Assembly: GCF_014698825.1 (NCBI RefSeq)
Contig: NZ_JACJTT010000012.1
Span: 1 to 64,000 of the forward strand
Length of the DNA stretch: 64,000 bases
From: Richelia sinica FACHB-800
Lineage (GTDB): Bacteria; Cyanobacteriota; Cyanobacteriia; Cyanobacteriales; Nostocaceae
Reading direction: 5' to 3'
Shown: in pieces, positions 27,182 to 35,105 of the stretch
How positions within the stretch are numbered: the first letter of the stretch is position 1
Layout of the letters: every line of letters begins with the position of its first letter
The notes under the pieces: model-generated
What the model was told of the DNA's origin: nothing
Database searches by the model: none
The model's input: only the letters and a program-made list of their open reading frames with translations
Position numbers and translations under genes: made by a program

Positions 27182-27991
27182 TTATGATTCGGCACTGGAA
27201 GAAGGACGACCGAATACAGGTGATAAATATGCTACCAAAGCACCAATGAGAAAAGCGGAGATATTGCGAACTAGAGGCAACCAGTCGCTAGTACGAGTCA
27301 CCACTGGCCCAATACCGAAGGCGATAAACAAAATTCCCCATAAAGGCGAAAAAATTAATGCCCATTGCCAAGCGACAATTTGTTTATCATTGCGGGGTTG
27401 TGCCGCGAAACCACAAATTATTCCACCAATAGCAGAAGTAATCAAGGTCAGTATCCATTGTTCTCTAGGTAGTCCAGGGACAACGTTACAACCACCTTTG
27501 AGTAAACAGCCTTTTACTGATTCTAAGGCTTGGAGTATGGCTTGGTCTTCTCCTTGTTCACGGACAAAATACAAGTTCCCAAATCGGGTTTGAAGTTCAA
27601 TCCAAAATGTCCGGGGTAAAAGCTCATAAACTGCGTCACCCACACTAAAGCTGAGGATGTTACCACCACGGGCATCAGCTACTAACAGGATGCTTTTATC
27701 ATCTAAACCCCAATAGTTAATTACTGCTCTACCAGGGGTGCGGTCATACTGGGTTAATACTCGCAATTTCCAGCCAGTATCAGTTTCAAATTGTTCTAAT
27801 TCTTTTACCAGCCTTTCTTCCTGGGGATCTGGTAGAGATTTCGCTAAATCTACTACTGGTGTCACTGTAGAGGGTAGTAGGTCAGGATTTTCGTAAGCTA
27901 AGGCTGAGGGAGAATGTATTGCCAAGATTGACCCAGCTAAAAAGAACCCAGCAATCACTACTAAAAGTCGTCGCCAAAAACAATGTTGCAT
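27182..27991 (-). CDS. psb32: TPM-domain protein, Psb32-like photosystem II repair factor
   Basis: About 269 aa. The longest frame starts at a TTG (28030); ATG at 27991 (MQHCFWRRLLVVIAG) places a clear signal peptide/anchor at the N terminus, ending near ALAYENP. The TPM domain spans about 40-180 (VVDLAKSLPDPQEERLVKELEQ, WGLDDKSILLVADARGGN). It is followed by three or four membrane helices (ILTLITSAIGGIICGF; ALIFSPLWGILFIAFGIGP; ISAFLIGALVAYLSP). This is the layout of cyanobacterial Psb32, reported to protect photosystem II from photodamage at the thylakoid. TPM proteins also have acid-phosphatase activity in plants. Function is assigned by architecture. Confidence 0.78.
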   Translation of the reverse strand: MQHCFWRRLLVVIAGFFLAGSILAIHSPSALAYENPDLLPSTVTPVVDLAKSLPDPQEERLVKELEQFETDTGWKLRVLTQYDRTPGRAVINYWGLDDKSILLVADARGGNILSFSVGDAVYELLPRTFWIELQTRFGNLYFVREQGEDQAILQALESVKGCLLKGGCNVVPGLPREQWILTLITSAIGGIICGFAAQPRNDKQIVAWQWALIFSPLWGILFIAFGIGPVVTRTSDWLPLVRNISAFLIGALVAYLSPVFGRPSSSAES

Positions 27992-28159
27992 GGACGTTTT
28001 TATACAAGTATCAACAGTAAAGGTGAACAAGAGATTTTTAAAGAGTACGAGAAAAGTGATACTACTTTACACTTGTTTACTTTACTCTAATCTTAGTCCT
28101 CAAGGCAAAACGGTTCTGTGATTCAGTTATCAGGAGTTCAGAAGTTCAGAAGTTCAGAA

Positions 28160-28226
28160 GTATGCCTACGGCACGCTGCGCGAACAGGAGTCCCTTACTC
28201 TTAATCTGTCACCTGTCACCTGTCAC
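28160..28226. repeat. Short dispersed repeat next to heptamer repeats
   Basis: Positions 28160-28186 are the reverse complement of a 27-bp unit beginning CTGTTCGCGCAGCGTGCC, also found at 47081-47107 (identical) and 53554-53580 (one mismatch). On the left it abuts three AGTTCAGA-type repeats; on the right follow three CTGTCAC units (28206-28226). Arrangement and size fit the very small mobile repeats known from Nostoc genomes. Confidence 0.8.
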
Positions 28227-28235
28227 CTATTCCCT

Positions 28236-28745
28236 TTAAGGATTCAAATTGCTGCCGTTATTATTCCGATAGTTTTCTGCTGAGGTACGTCGGGTTTCTG
28301 GTCTGAGTTGGTCGCGCTCTCGTAAGGATAAAGTGGGTTTGTCATTCATGGGTAAGCGATCGCTTGTTCTACGTGGAGTTTTTGACCGTGTAAAGGTTTT
28401 CCAGGCTGCTTTTACCCCCACCAAGACGCTACGAGTCCCGTTTTGAAGATTCTGGGCTTGTTTTTTGGCTGTGTCTATACTCTGATCAAATTGCTGTACA
28501 ACTTGACCAGCACTTTTTACACCTTCACTGACATCATCGGTTAAATCAGTGATTTCTAAGCTGGTGTTGCGAATAGCATTGAGGGTCGGTGGTAACTCCC
28601 TAGTGAGAGTATCAAAGAATTTTTCAGCACTGCGGGCGGCCCGTGCTAGTTCTTGCAAGGCAGGTAGAGCCGCCACTAAAACTGCTGTTAAACTAGCGGC
28701 AACCAGGAGAATGGACAATCCTAACCAAAATAAAGGTTCAGTCAC
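28236..28745 (-). CDS. DUF948-type single-pass membrane protein
   Basis: 169 aa. The start is a GTG at 28745 (no ATG fits). It opens with a transmembrane helix (LFWLGLSILLVAASLTAVLVAAL) and continues as a long amphipathic helix region (LARAARSAEKFFDTLTRELP...DLTDDVSEGVKSAGQVVQQF) typical of DUF948/YoxC-like proteins, then a basic disordered tail ending NNNGSNLNP. It is probably tethered in the plasma or thylakoid membrane facing the cytosol. The YtxH-like gene lies 22 nt upstream, so the two are probably one transcript and may respond to stress together. Confidence 0.75.
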   Translation of the reverse strand: MTEPLFWLGLSILLVAASLTAVLVAALPALQELARAARSAEKFFDTLTRELPPTLNAIRNTSLEITDLTDDVSEGVKSAGQVVQQFDQSIDTAKKQAQNLQNGTRSVLVGVKAAWKTFTRSKTPRRTSDRLPMNDKPTLSLRERDQLRPETRRTSAENYRNNNGSNLNP

Positions 28746-28767
28746 AGTAAGGTTACAGTTATGCCAT

Positions 28768-29136
28768 TTAAGAGCGTTCTAGATGCTGGGACAGGATATC
28801 GGAATCTTCTGTGGTGCTAGGAGCATCAACAGGCTTTTCTCGTTGAATATTTTGGCTTTCGCGCTGAGTGGCATCTACACCAACAGCGATCGCTTCCTTC
28901 AGTCTCTCTAAGGTCTCATCCCAGTTGCGCAGGGCATTAAGTGAGAGACGATCTGCCTGAATCTGCACACTGGTAGATATATCTTCCGCTAACTCTGGGA
29001 GAGCGTCGGCGGATTTTTTCAAAAGTTTACGGGTTTCACGACCTGTGCGAGGAGCGATGAGCAACCCGGCTAAGGCTCCGACTGCTGCCCCCAACATTAA
29101 CCCGCCAAAAAATACTCCAGAACGGTTGTTAGACAT
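28768..29136 (-). CDS. YtxH-domain protein
   Basis: 122 aa. The N-terminal glycine-rich helix GVFFGGLMLGAAVGALAGLLIAPRTGRETRK is the YtxH signature (one membrane segment followed by a basic motif). A predicted coiled coil follows (LLKKSADALPELAEDI), and the tail is acidic. YtxH proteins are general-stress-associated, membrane-anchored, and without known catalysis. It forms a two-gene unit with the DUF948 gene, 22 nt apart. Confidence 0.8.
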   Translation of the reverse strand: MSNNRSGVFFGGLMLGAAVGALAGLLIAPRTGRETRKLLKKSADALPELAEDISTSVQIQADRLSLNALRNWDETLERLKEAIAVGVDATQRESQNIQREKPVDAPSTTEDSDILSQHLERS

Positions 29137-29365
29137 TGTTAGTTGTTTCTCTCCTTACACCCATTTTAGGTGGGTTTTGCGACCTGACAAGAGTTAGTAC
29201 CACGGGAATAATTAAAAATTAAAAATTAAAAACTGAAAATTAAAACTTTTCGTTGGGAAAACTTCACTATATTATTTAACCCGATATTTCCTTGATGATA
29301 TAGGTCTTGAGATTTATTTGTGAGGTTAATCCAAAAGGATATTTACTTTGCACTACTGGATATGA

Positions 29366-29692
29366 CTATTTTTTACGTCTAGAGATAGATAACTGTAGCC
29401 AAAAAGACCCTTGCCATAATTGTCTAGCTATTATCATCAGATTAATAATTTGTTGTATTTGTTGGAGTTTGAATTTTAGTCCTTGGTGTGTTTGGCGGAG
29501 TTGATTAACGCTTTGTTGACCTAGATATATATTCTCTGGGGCTGGAGATAATGCTCCATGGGTAGCTTGTTCATATTCATTTAATCTGTTGCTGATGAAT
29601 CTCAATATTTCCTGTGCTTGCCACAGTTTAATGGCAACGTAGCCAAGTAATAGTGAAAGAGCAAAATTAATCAGAACAACAATTGTGACCAT
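29366..29692 (-). CDS. Small membrane protein of unknown function
   Basis: 108 aa. One N-terminal transmembrane helix (VVLINFALSLLLGYVAIKLW), a helical middle rich in Gln (QQSVNQLRQTHQGLKFKLQQIQQ), a second moderately hydrophobic stretch (IINLMIIARQLW), and a basic end SRRKK. I do not recognise a family. Start ATG at 29692. It is divergent from the alpha/beta hydrolase. Upstream of the YtxH gene on the same strand, but 229 nt of A/T-rich repeats (AAAATT units near 29214-29245) separate them. Confidence 0.6.
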   Translation of the reverse strand: MVTIVVLINFALSLLLGYVAIKLWQAQEILRFISNRLNEYEQATHGALSPAPENIYLGQQSVNQLRQTHQGLKFKLQQIQQIINLMIIARQLWQGSFWLQLSISRRKK

Positions 29693-29835
29693 TTTTGTCC
29701 TTAATATACAGTCGAATATCCTTAAGCATGTAAATATTTTTTACAGACTCGGTGAGAGGGTTCTGGAAACCAAAATTCATCGCCTATCATCTGTGTCTAT
29801 TTAGATGGTTTTGCTTAAATAAGGCAAAGGTAGTA

Positions 29836-30792
29836 ATGATCAAAGATTATGTCCTATTTCTGCATGGGGTGAATGTTCGAGAGTCGAAAAAAAACGAAGC
29901 CAGACAGATTTATGGATATGCGGATGATTTATTTAACTTGATTAAAACCTTAGTCTACCAAAAAGATTTGGGACGTAACTGCATTAAAGTCCCGCTTTAC
30001 TGGGGAGATGTGAATCAAGATGCTTTAGCAAAACAATTATCAACATTGCAGGCTTCTTCTCAGTGGCAAAAGTTATGGTTTCAGGATTTTCGACAAACTC
30101 AACTTTTGCAATTTGTGGGAGATGCTGCACTTTATATCAGTCGTTTAATCGGTTCACTGGCGGCGGAAAAACTGCAACGACAAGCTTTTGAGCGATTAGC
30201 AGATTCTAAAGGAGGCGATCGCTTGCATTTAGTCACCCACAGTTGGGGAACGGTCATCCTCTTCGACTTACTGTTTGCTAATCGTTGGGATAATCCTGAT
30301 ATTCTTGGACATGACAGCGTTCAAGCCATTCGCGACAAAATTTATGGCATAGGCAAACACCCAGAAAAAGGTATTCGCTTGGCAAGTATTCATACTATGG
30401 GTTCTCCCATCGCGTTGTTTAGCCTGATCACCATCAGTGGTAAAAATGCTAACAACGAAAGTACCCATGATATTAGTCCTGGGTTGGAAAAATTATTGCA
30501 AAGAGTCGTTGCAGGCGATCGCAAACTTCCGTGGCTCAATTTCATTCATCCAGGAGATCCCATTGCTTGGCCCTTAGAAACCATTATGACTAAGTTAATT
30601 AATGGTTCTGAAAAATATGTCCAATTAGAAGATGTTATTACTCGTGGTTCCGGCGTTTGGGAGTTAATTGCTCAAACTCCCCCTCTGCGTCAAACATTCT
30701 TAGCTTTGGTCAACGGTGGTAACGCTCACGGCAGTTATTGGCAAAATAAAGATGTTGCACGGCGGATAGCCAGCAATATTTTAAGTGTCTAG
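29836..30792 (+). CDS. Alpha/beta hydrolase, serine esterase/lipase-like
   Basis: 318 aa. The frame is open from a GTG at 29752, but ATG at 29836 has AAAGG 5-6 nt ahead and begins with the first beta strand MIKDYVLFLHGVNV (oxyanion HG motif). The nucleophile elbow is LVTHSWGTVILFDLL (HSWGT, with Ser as nucleophile), an acidic residue is plausible in FIHPGDPIAWP, and a terminal His in NGGNAHGSYW completes a triad. Cytosolic, with no signal peptide. Substrate unknown; phospholipase/esterase activity is possible. Three HIP1-like GGCGATCGC sites are in or near it. Confidence 0.7.
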   Translation: MIKDYVLFLHGVNVRESKKNEARQIYGYADDLFNLIKTLVYQKDLGRNCIKVPLYWGDVNQDALAKQLSTLQASSQWQKLWFQDFRQTQLLQFVGDAALYISRLIGSLAAEKLQRQAFERLADSKGGDRLHLVTHSWGTVILFDLLFANRWDNPDILGHDSVQAIRDKIYGIGKHPEKGIRLASIHTMGSPIALFSLITISGKNANNESTHDISPGLEKLLQRVVAGDRKLPWLNFIHPGDPIAWPLETIMTKLINGSEKYVQLEDVITRGSGVWELIAQTPPLRQTFLALVNGGNAHGSYWQNKDVARRIASNILSV

Positions 30793-30829
30793 GGTTGAGG
30801 TGACAGGCTGATTTTTTGATAATTGCAAT

Positions 30830-30892
30830 GTAGGGGCGGGTTCTACAATTATTATCAACAGATAATGATTAGCTTGGTAAACCCGACCCTAC
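30830..30892. repeat. 63-bp palindromic element with GTAGGGG ends
   Basis: GTAGGGGCGGGTT (30830-30842) is inverted as AACCCGACCCTAC (30880-30892) with one mismatch. It sits between convergent genes and shares size and end pattern with 11895-11964 and especially 53602-53663. Confidence 0.7.
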
Positions 30893-31001
30893 GATTTTAT
30901 GTAACTTTTTTCAAATAAGAATGGGGGAGATAGAAGTCATCTAATCCCCCTTGTCAAATTCCCTAAATTTTCACCTTATTTCCTAGACCTAATTCAGCGA
31001 T

Positions 31002-32540
31002 TTAAACTGTTACCAAAGTCTTATCTGCTTGTGAAGATTCGATTTTACCTACCTTGGATTCGACCGCTGTACCCTGGAAGAAGTTGGGGTTAGCTTCGGT
31101 GTAGAACTTATAAGGATTACCGAAAACATAAGCCTTAAAGTCAGCTTCGGAAATCACACCTTCTTGCACCAAATCCCAGCTTTCTGCCAGAGGATCTGTG
31201 AGGTCGGGTACATCCCAGTGACCAACGTCTGAGGAATAGATAGCGTTGATTTTCACATTCAAAGGATTGGCTTTGTCATTGAATGCGGTAGCGATGGTGC
31301 GGTCATCAGACTCAGAACCAAAGAAGAAACTATTCACCCAGCGATCGCGGATATCTTCAATATTTTCAATTCCCGCAGCTGCAAAATCTTCCAATTCGCT
31401 ACCTACTGGTTGACGGCTATGACGAGCAAAGGAAGAACCAAGTACAGTCTTGGTCAGTTCTTCTTTAGTTTGAGGATAGGCTTCCAGGAATTCGCTACCA
31501 AAACGCTCAAACAATGCTAACAACTCATCAGAGTTTGTCAGGTCTGGGTTGTAGTTTTGTAGACCCTTGAGGCTGCGCTTAGAGAAGCGGTCTACCAAAT
31601 GAATGTAAACGTGTGCGCCCCAATCTGCGCCACCTTCCAGCATTCCTACCCGCAACTGTGGAAAACGCTTGGTTACACCACCAAAGAACAACGCCTTAGC
31701 AAATGCTTGGGAACCATCAGCAAAGTGGCCGATGTGGTTGTTCATGTAGTTACTGATGGAGGAGCGTCCAGTCCAACCTTGACTACCATAGTGGGTAGTA
31801 ATGGGTACACCTAACTCAACAGCTTTAGCCCAGAAAGGATCATAGTCGTATTCACTATCTAAGCCGAAGAAGTCGATATAGGAGGCATATTTAGCGATTT
31901 CTGGAAACTTATCGGCAGGATACTTATCAGCGATCGCTTTAATTGGACGTTTTACACCACCAGGAATATTTGCAACTTTCAAACCCAGTGTTTTAACAGC
32001 AAACTCCAACTCCTCCACCGCTTCTTGGGGAGTAGTCATCGGAATCCCAGCTACCACAGTCAAGCGATCGCTATACTTGCGGTACAAGTCAGCATGATAG
32101 TGATTTACTGCCCGTTGCAGTGCTTGGCGGTGTTCTGGACTAGCTCCAGCAGGTGCAAGAACATTATTGGGAAACAGCACCGAATAGTCAGAGCCTTGCT
32201 CTGCTTGACGCTGATAGAACAGTTCTGGCAGGGTATAAGTTGCCAAGTCTAATGTATTACGGGTAACTCTCGCCCACCAAGGAGAGCGAATAGTGCGGTT
32301 ATATTGACGTTCTTCTGGAGTTTGTTGATACCAGTCTTTACCATCGCTCTTAGAGTTAAGACGAGAAGATTCCGCCTTGCGTAACTCATCTACTAATTTT
32401 GCACCACCATAATTAGCGATGTAATCTTCAATTGCTGGAATGAAATCATTAGTATGAACGTCAGTATCAATTACTGGATAATCTAAGGTAGCTCTAATAG
32501 CGGCAGAACGAGAAGTTTTTAATCTGCTATATTCAGTCAT
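31002..32540 (-). CDS. Amidohydrolase_2-family metal-dependent hydrolase/decarboxylase
   Basis: About 512 aa. The frame extends to a GTG at 32552, but that GTGGAG supplies the ribosome binding site for ATG 32540 (MTEYSRLK), my preferred start. TIM-barrel motifs: VIDTDVHTND (D-x-H metal site), VPITTHYGSQGW (His), GVTKRFPQLRVGMLEGG (typical amidohydrolase_2 strand with Glu) and YSSDVGHWDVPD (metal Asp). Family members hydrolyse or decarboxylate aromatic/heterocyclic acids. It lies downstream of a flavin monooxygenase gene on the same strand. The last residues QADKTLVTV resemble the monooxygenase tail QADKKLALV. A joint catabolic or scavenging pathway is likely; the substrate is unknown. Confidence 0.8.
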   Translation of the reverse strand: MTEYSRLKTSRSAAIRATLDYPVIDTDVHTNDFIPAIEDYIANYGGAKLVDELRKAESSRLNSKSDGKDWYQQTPEERQYNRTIRSPWWARVTRNTLDLATYTLPELFYQRQAEQGSDYSVLFPNNVLAPAGASPEHRQALQRAVNHYHADLYRKYSDRLTVVAGIPMTTPQEAVEELEFAVKTLGLKVANIPGGVKRPIKAIADKYPADKFPEIAKYASYIDFFGLDSEYDYDPFWAKAVELGVPITTHYGSQGWTGRSSISNYMNNHIGHFADGSQAFAKALFFGGVTKRFPQLRVGMLEGGADWGAHVYIHLVDRFSKRSLKGLQNYNPDLTNSDELLALFERFGSEFLEAYPQTKEELTKTVLGSSFARHSRQPVGSELEDFAAAGIENIEDIRDRWVNSFFFGSESDDRTIATAFNDKANPLNVKINAIYSSDVGHWDVPDLTDPLAESWDLVQEGVISEADFKAYVFGNPYKFYTEANPNFFQGTAVESKVGKIESSQADKTLVTV

Positions 32541-32702
32541 ATTTTTCTCCACAAAATTGTCAAAATAGTGCTGAGAAATGAGTTATGAGTGCTGAGTACA
32601 ACGAAGCATATTTAAAATTTAAACGTTGGCTCATGGCAGAAACGTCTACAGCACTCGAAACTCACCACATATTGAAACCAAAACTCTTAATATCTCTCTG
32701 CG

Positions 32703-32769
32703 CCTCTGCGTGACGGACACTTGCTACAAGTCGGGAAACCCGCCCAACGCAGTGTCCTCCTCTGCGTGA
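32703..32769. repeat. 45-bp hairpin element flanked by 11-bp direct repeats
   Basis: CCTCTGCGTGA occurs at 32703-32713 and again at 32759-32769. Between them lies a 45-bp segment whose ends GGACACT (32715-32721) and AGTGTCC (32751-32757) are inverted repeats around a GTCGGGAAACCCGCC core. Flanking direct repeats plus terminal inverted repeats suggest a tiny mobile element, inserted between the two genes of the monooxygenase/amidohydrolase unit. Confidence 0.65.
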
Positions 32770-32778
32770 GACAAAAAC

Positions 32779-34143
32779 TTAAACCAACGCCAATTTCTTA
32801 TCAGCTTGCTGAACAGCAAATTGATTAGCTGGACGACCTAAACCCAGATTTTCCCGCAACGTCCTACCCTCATACTCAGTGCGGAACAAACCCCGTTTCT
32901 GAAGAATAGGAACGACAAGATTCACAAAGTCATCTAAACCTGTAGGCAGAATCGGGGGCATAATATTAAAACCATCGGCTGCACCATTGTTAAACCATTC
33001 CTCTAGCTGGTCAGCAATGCTTTCAGGAGTACCAATAATAGTGCGGTGACCTCTAGCAGTAGCCAAAGCGAGATATAACTGGCGTAATGTCAAAGTTCCG
33101 CGAGTAGCTAAATCCTTCACCAGTTTTAGACGACTCTTATTATTGTTAGTGTCACTGGGTAGTTCAGGAGCTAAATCATCGAGAGAATATTGTGATAAAT
33201 CCACACCTTGGTAATAGGTTTTTAAGATACCCCAAGCCACATCAGGATGGATTAAAGATTGCAGAAATTCATATTTTTCTTGAGCTTCTGCTTCCGTCCG
33301 ACCAATCACAGGGAAGGCTCCAGGCATAATTTTTAAGTCGTCTGGAGAACGTCCATATTTTGCGAGTCTGCCTTTCAAATCTGCATAAAATTCTTGGGCA
33401 TCAGCTAAAGTTTGATTAGCGGTGAATATCACTTCAGCAGTACGCGCTGCTAAATCCCGTCCCGCTTCAGAAGCACCAGCTTGAACAATTACCGGATAAC
33501 CTTGGGGTGGACGACCAACATTCAAAGGCCCTTTGACGGAAAAATGTTTGCCTTTGTGGTTGAGTACATGGAGTTTATCAGGATCGAAATAAACACCAGA
33601 TTCTCTGTCACGAATAAAGGCATCATCATCCCAACTATCCCACAGTCCTTTTACCACTTCTACAAACTCTTCAGCCCGTTCATAACGCTGGCTATGCTCT
33701 GGATGATGCTCCAGCCCAAAATTAGCAGCAGCGTTTTCATTACCTGTGGTGACTACATTCCACCCGGCTCGACCATTACTCAAATGATCCAAAGAAGCAA
33801 ATTTACGTGCCAATGTGTATGGGTCTTCGTAGGTAGTCGAAGCGGTAGCAATAAACCCAATATTTTTAGTAACAGCAGACAAAGCCGAAAAGAGAGTCAC
33901 AGGCTCAAAATGCACAAGTTTGCCATTACGTTTTTGAGTTTCTGGGGAGCCACCCCAAATACCCGGACTATCTGCCAAAAATACAGCATCAAATAAACCA
34001 CGTTCAGCAGTTTGGGTAATTTCTTTGTAATGCTCGAAATTTGACCCCGCATCTATCTGTGCGTCGGGATGTCGCCATGCTGATACGTGATGCCCAGTAG
34101 CTTGAATAAAAGCACCTAATCGAAACTTACGTTTTTTACTCAT
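32779..34143 (-). CDS. LLM-class flavin-dependent monooxygenase, NtaA/SnaA/DszA type
   Basis: 454 aa. Bacterial-luciferase TIM barrel using reduced FMN. Motifs of the NtaA/SnaA/DszA(SoxA) branch: GAFIQATGHHVSAWRHP near the N terminus, AERGLFDAVFLADSPGIWGG, LSNGRAGWNVVTTGNENAAANFGL, VKGPLNVGRPPQGYPVIVQAGASEAGRDLAA and HRTIIGTPESIADQLEEWF. Relatives oxidise nitrilotriacetate, dibenzothiophene sulfone and other S- or N-compounds, with FMNH2 from a separate reductase (none seen here). It is followed by the amidohydrolase 226 nt downstream on the same strand, with a hairpin repeat between. It ends QADKKLALV. A role in sulfur or nitrogen scavenging is inferred. Confidence 0.88.
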   Translation of the reverse strand: MSKKRKFRLGAFIQATGHHVSAWRHPDAQIDAGSNFEHYKEITQTAERGLFDAVFLADSPGIWGGSPETQKRNGKLVHFEPVTLFSALSAVTKNIGFIATASTTYEDPYTLARKFASLDHLSNGRAGWNVVTTGNENAAANFGLEHHPEHSQRYERAEEFVEVVKGLWDSWDDDAFIRDRESGVYFDPDKLHVLNHKGKHFSVKGPLNVGRPPQGYPVIVQAGASEAGRDLAARTAEVIFTANQTLADAQEFYADLKGRLAKYGRSPDDLKIMPGAFPVIGRTEAEAQEKYEFLQSLIHPDVAWGILKTYYQGVDLSQYSLDDLAPELPSDTNNNKSRLKLVKDLATRGTLTLRQLYLALATARGHRTIIGTPESIADQLEEWFNNGAADGFNIMPPILPTGLDDFVNLVVPILQKRGLFRTEYEGRTLRENLGLGRPANQFAVQQADKKLALV

Positions 34144-34768
34144 TTGTTTATTTCTATATGCGAATAGTGAACTAGCGAAACTCTGGTGTGAGTGTCGCTA
34201 ATAGCTTTTTACGCAACGTCAGTGATGATTCGACGATTGCTTAGATGGTTTGGTTAAAGATTTACCCAATTGCTAAACACTCAATCCTAGAGGTGAATGC
34301 AGCAATAGGCGCTACAAGGTTATTTTTAGATGGTCGGACTACCATAAATTTGTCTAGCAATCTGACGTAATGGAGACAGTTTACACAATGGCCACAGAAA
34401 AAGATGTACTGGTTAACACATTTTATGACAAGCTAATAATTAGATTAGCTAATATTAAAGATAGCAACTATTCTCTGATGCTAAAACGGTGGAGTGAAAA
34501 GCTTTCCTGGAGAGGATTATAGCTATTTGCAGTCAACAGTGTTTCATTCCGTTAAATTATATTTCAGAGTATGAAAATGTGATTTACATCTCACCTATCC
34601 AGCCTCTACGTCATTTCTTGGCTGCAACTTCACAGAAAATTCGTATAAGTTAGCGACTAACAGAAAACATGGCTAATTCCAGGGATAAATAAGGTAGCAA
34701 GAGAAATAATTAGCGATTGAAAGTTTCTAGGGTGTTATCTGCTACTCAACACCAACGCGAGGAAATAT
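34144..34768. other. Intergenic region with one possible small frame
   Basis: 625 bases upstream of the monooxygenase (minus) and of the small membrane protein gene (plus), so promoters for both should lie here. It contains a 44-codon frame (listed separately). I see no tRNA, riboswitch consensus or repeat family member. Confidence 0.5.
34388..34522 (+). CDS. Possible 44-aa small protein
   Basis: ATG 34388 to TAG 34520-34522 codes MATEKDVLVNTFYDKLIIRL, then a basic stretch ending KRWSEKLSWRGL. Predicted helical and cationic, with no membrane segment. The only upstream purine stretch (GGAGA near 34372) is too far for a good ribosome binding site. Chance cannot be excluded. Confidence 0.25.
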   Translation: MATEKDVLVNTFYDKLIIRLANIKDSNYSLMLKRWSEKLSWRGL

Positions 34769-35032
34769 ATGCGCGATCGCTCCTCTACTGAGAAACGCAA
34801 TTTTTCTGTTTTCGCTGCCATTAAATTAGTAATATTGACGTTTTTTTTTGGGAGTTTAATGTTTTGTGGTTTTTCTACCGGTTCATTGATAATTTCTTAT
34901 TTAACGTCCAGTTTCGCTACTGTTACGCCTACTTTCGTTCCTGGCATTAAAGATGCTGAAAGATGTGACTCACCCAGTAGAGTGTGGCGCGATAATCAAT
35001 GTTGGGATTATCAACCTAATGCAGCATTTTGA
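34769..35032 (+). CDS. Small membrane-anchored or secreted protein
   Basis: 87 aa. GAGGAAA just upstream of ATG 34769 is a good ribosome binding site. A charged N-terminal segment is followed by one hydrophobic helix (about 15-45; LVILTFFFGSLMFCGFSTGSLIISYL). A short exported or lumenal tail follows with two cysteines, CDSPSRVWRDNQCWDY, which could form a disulfide. A HIP1 octamer overlaps codons 2-4. No family recognised. It ends before a perfect hairpin. Confidence 0.55.
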   Translation: MRDRSSTEKRNFSVFAAIKLVILTFFFGSLMFCGFSTGSLIISYLTSSFATVTPTFVPGIKDAERCDSPSRVWRDNQCWDYQPNAAF

Positions 35033-35069
35033 ATTAGTTAAAATGTGAAATTGCTACAAAAATTGTCAA

Positions 35070-35091
35070 GGAGAGACATGATTGTCTCTCC
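35070..35091. terminator. Bidirectional hairpin between convergent genes
   Basis: GGAGAGACA (35070-35078) and TGTCTCTCC (35083-35091) form a perfect 9-bp stem with a 4-nt loop. It lies 38 nt after the small membrane-protein stop and 15 nt beyond the exporter stop on the other strand; in the minus direction it is followed by TTGACAATTTTTG. Confidence 0.65.
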
Positions 35092-35105
35092 CTACAAATA
35101 AACCC

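Noticed and set aside
33481-33996. 171-codon plus-strand frame
   Set aside because: It is entirely opposite the flavin monooxygenase gene, whose motifs are unmistakable; the translated sequence is not domain-like.
34144-34768. Looked for a sulfur-related riboswitch ahead of the monooxygenase
   Set aside because: No SAM-type aptamer consensus could be recognised on the minus strand.
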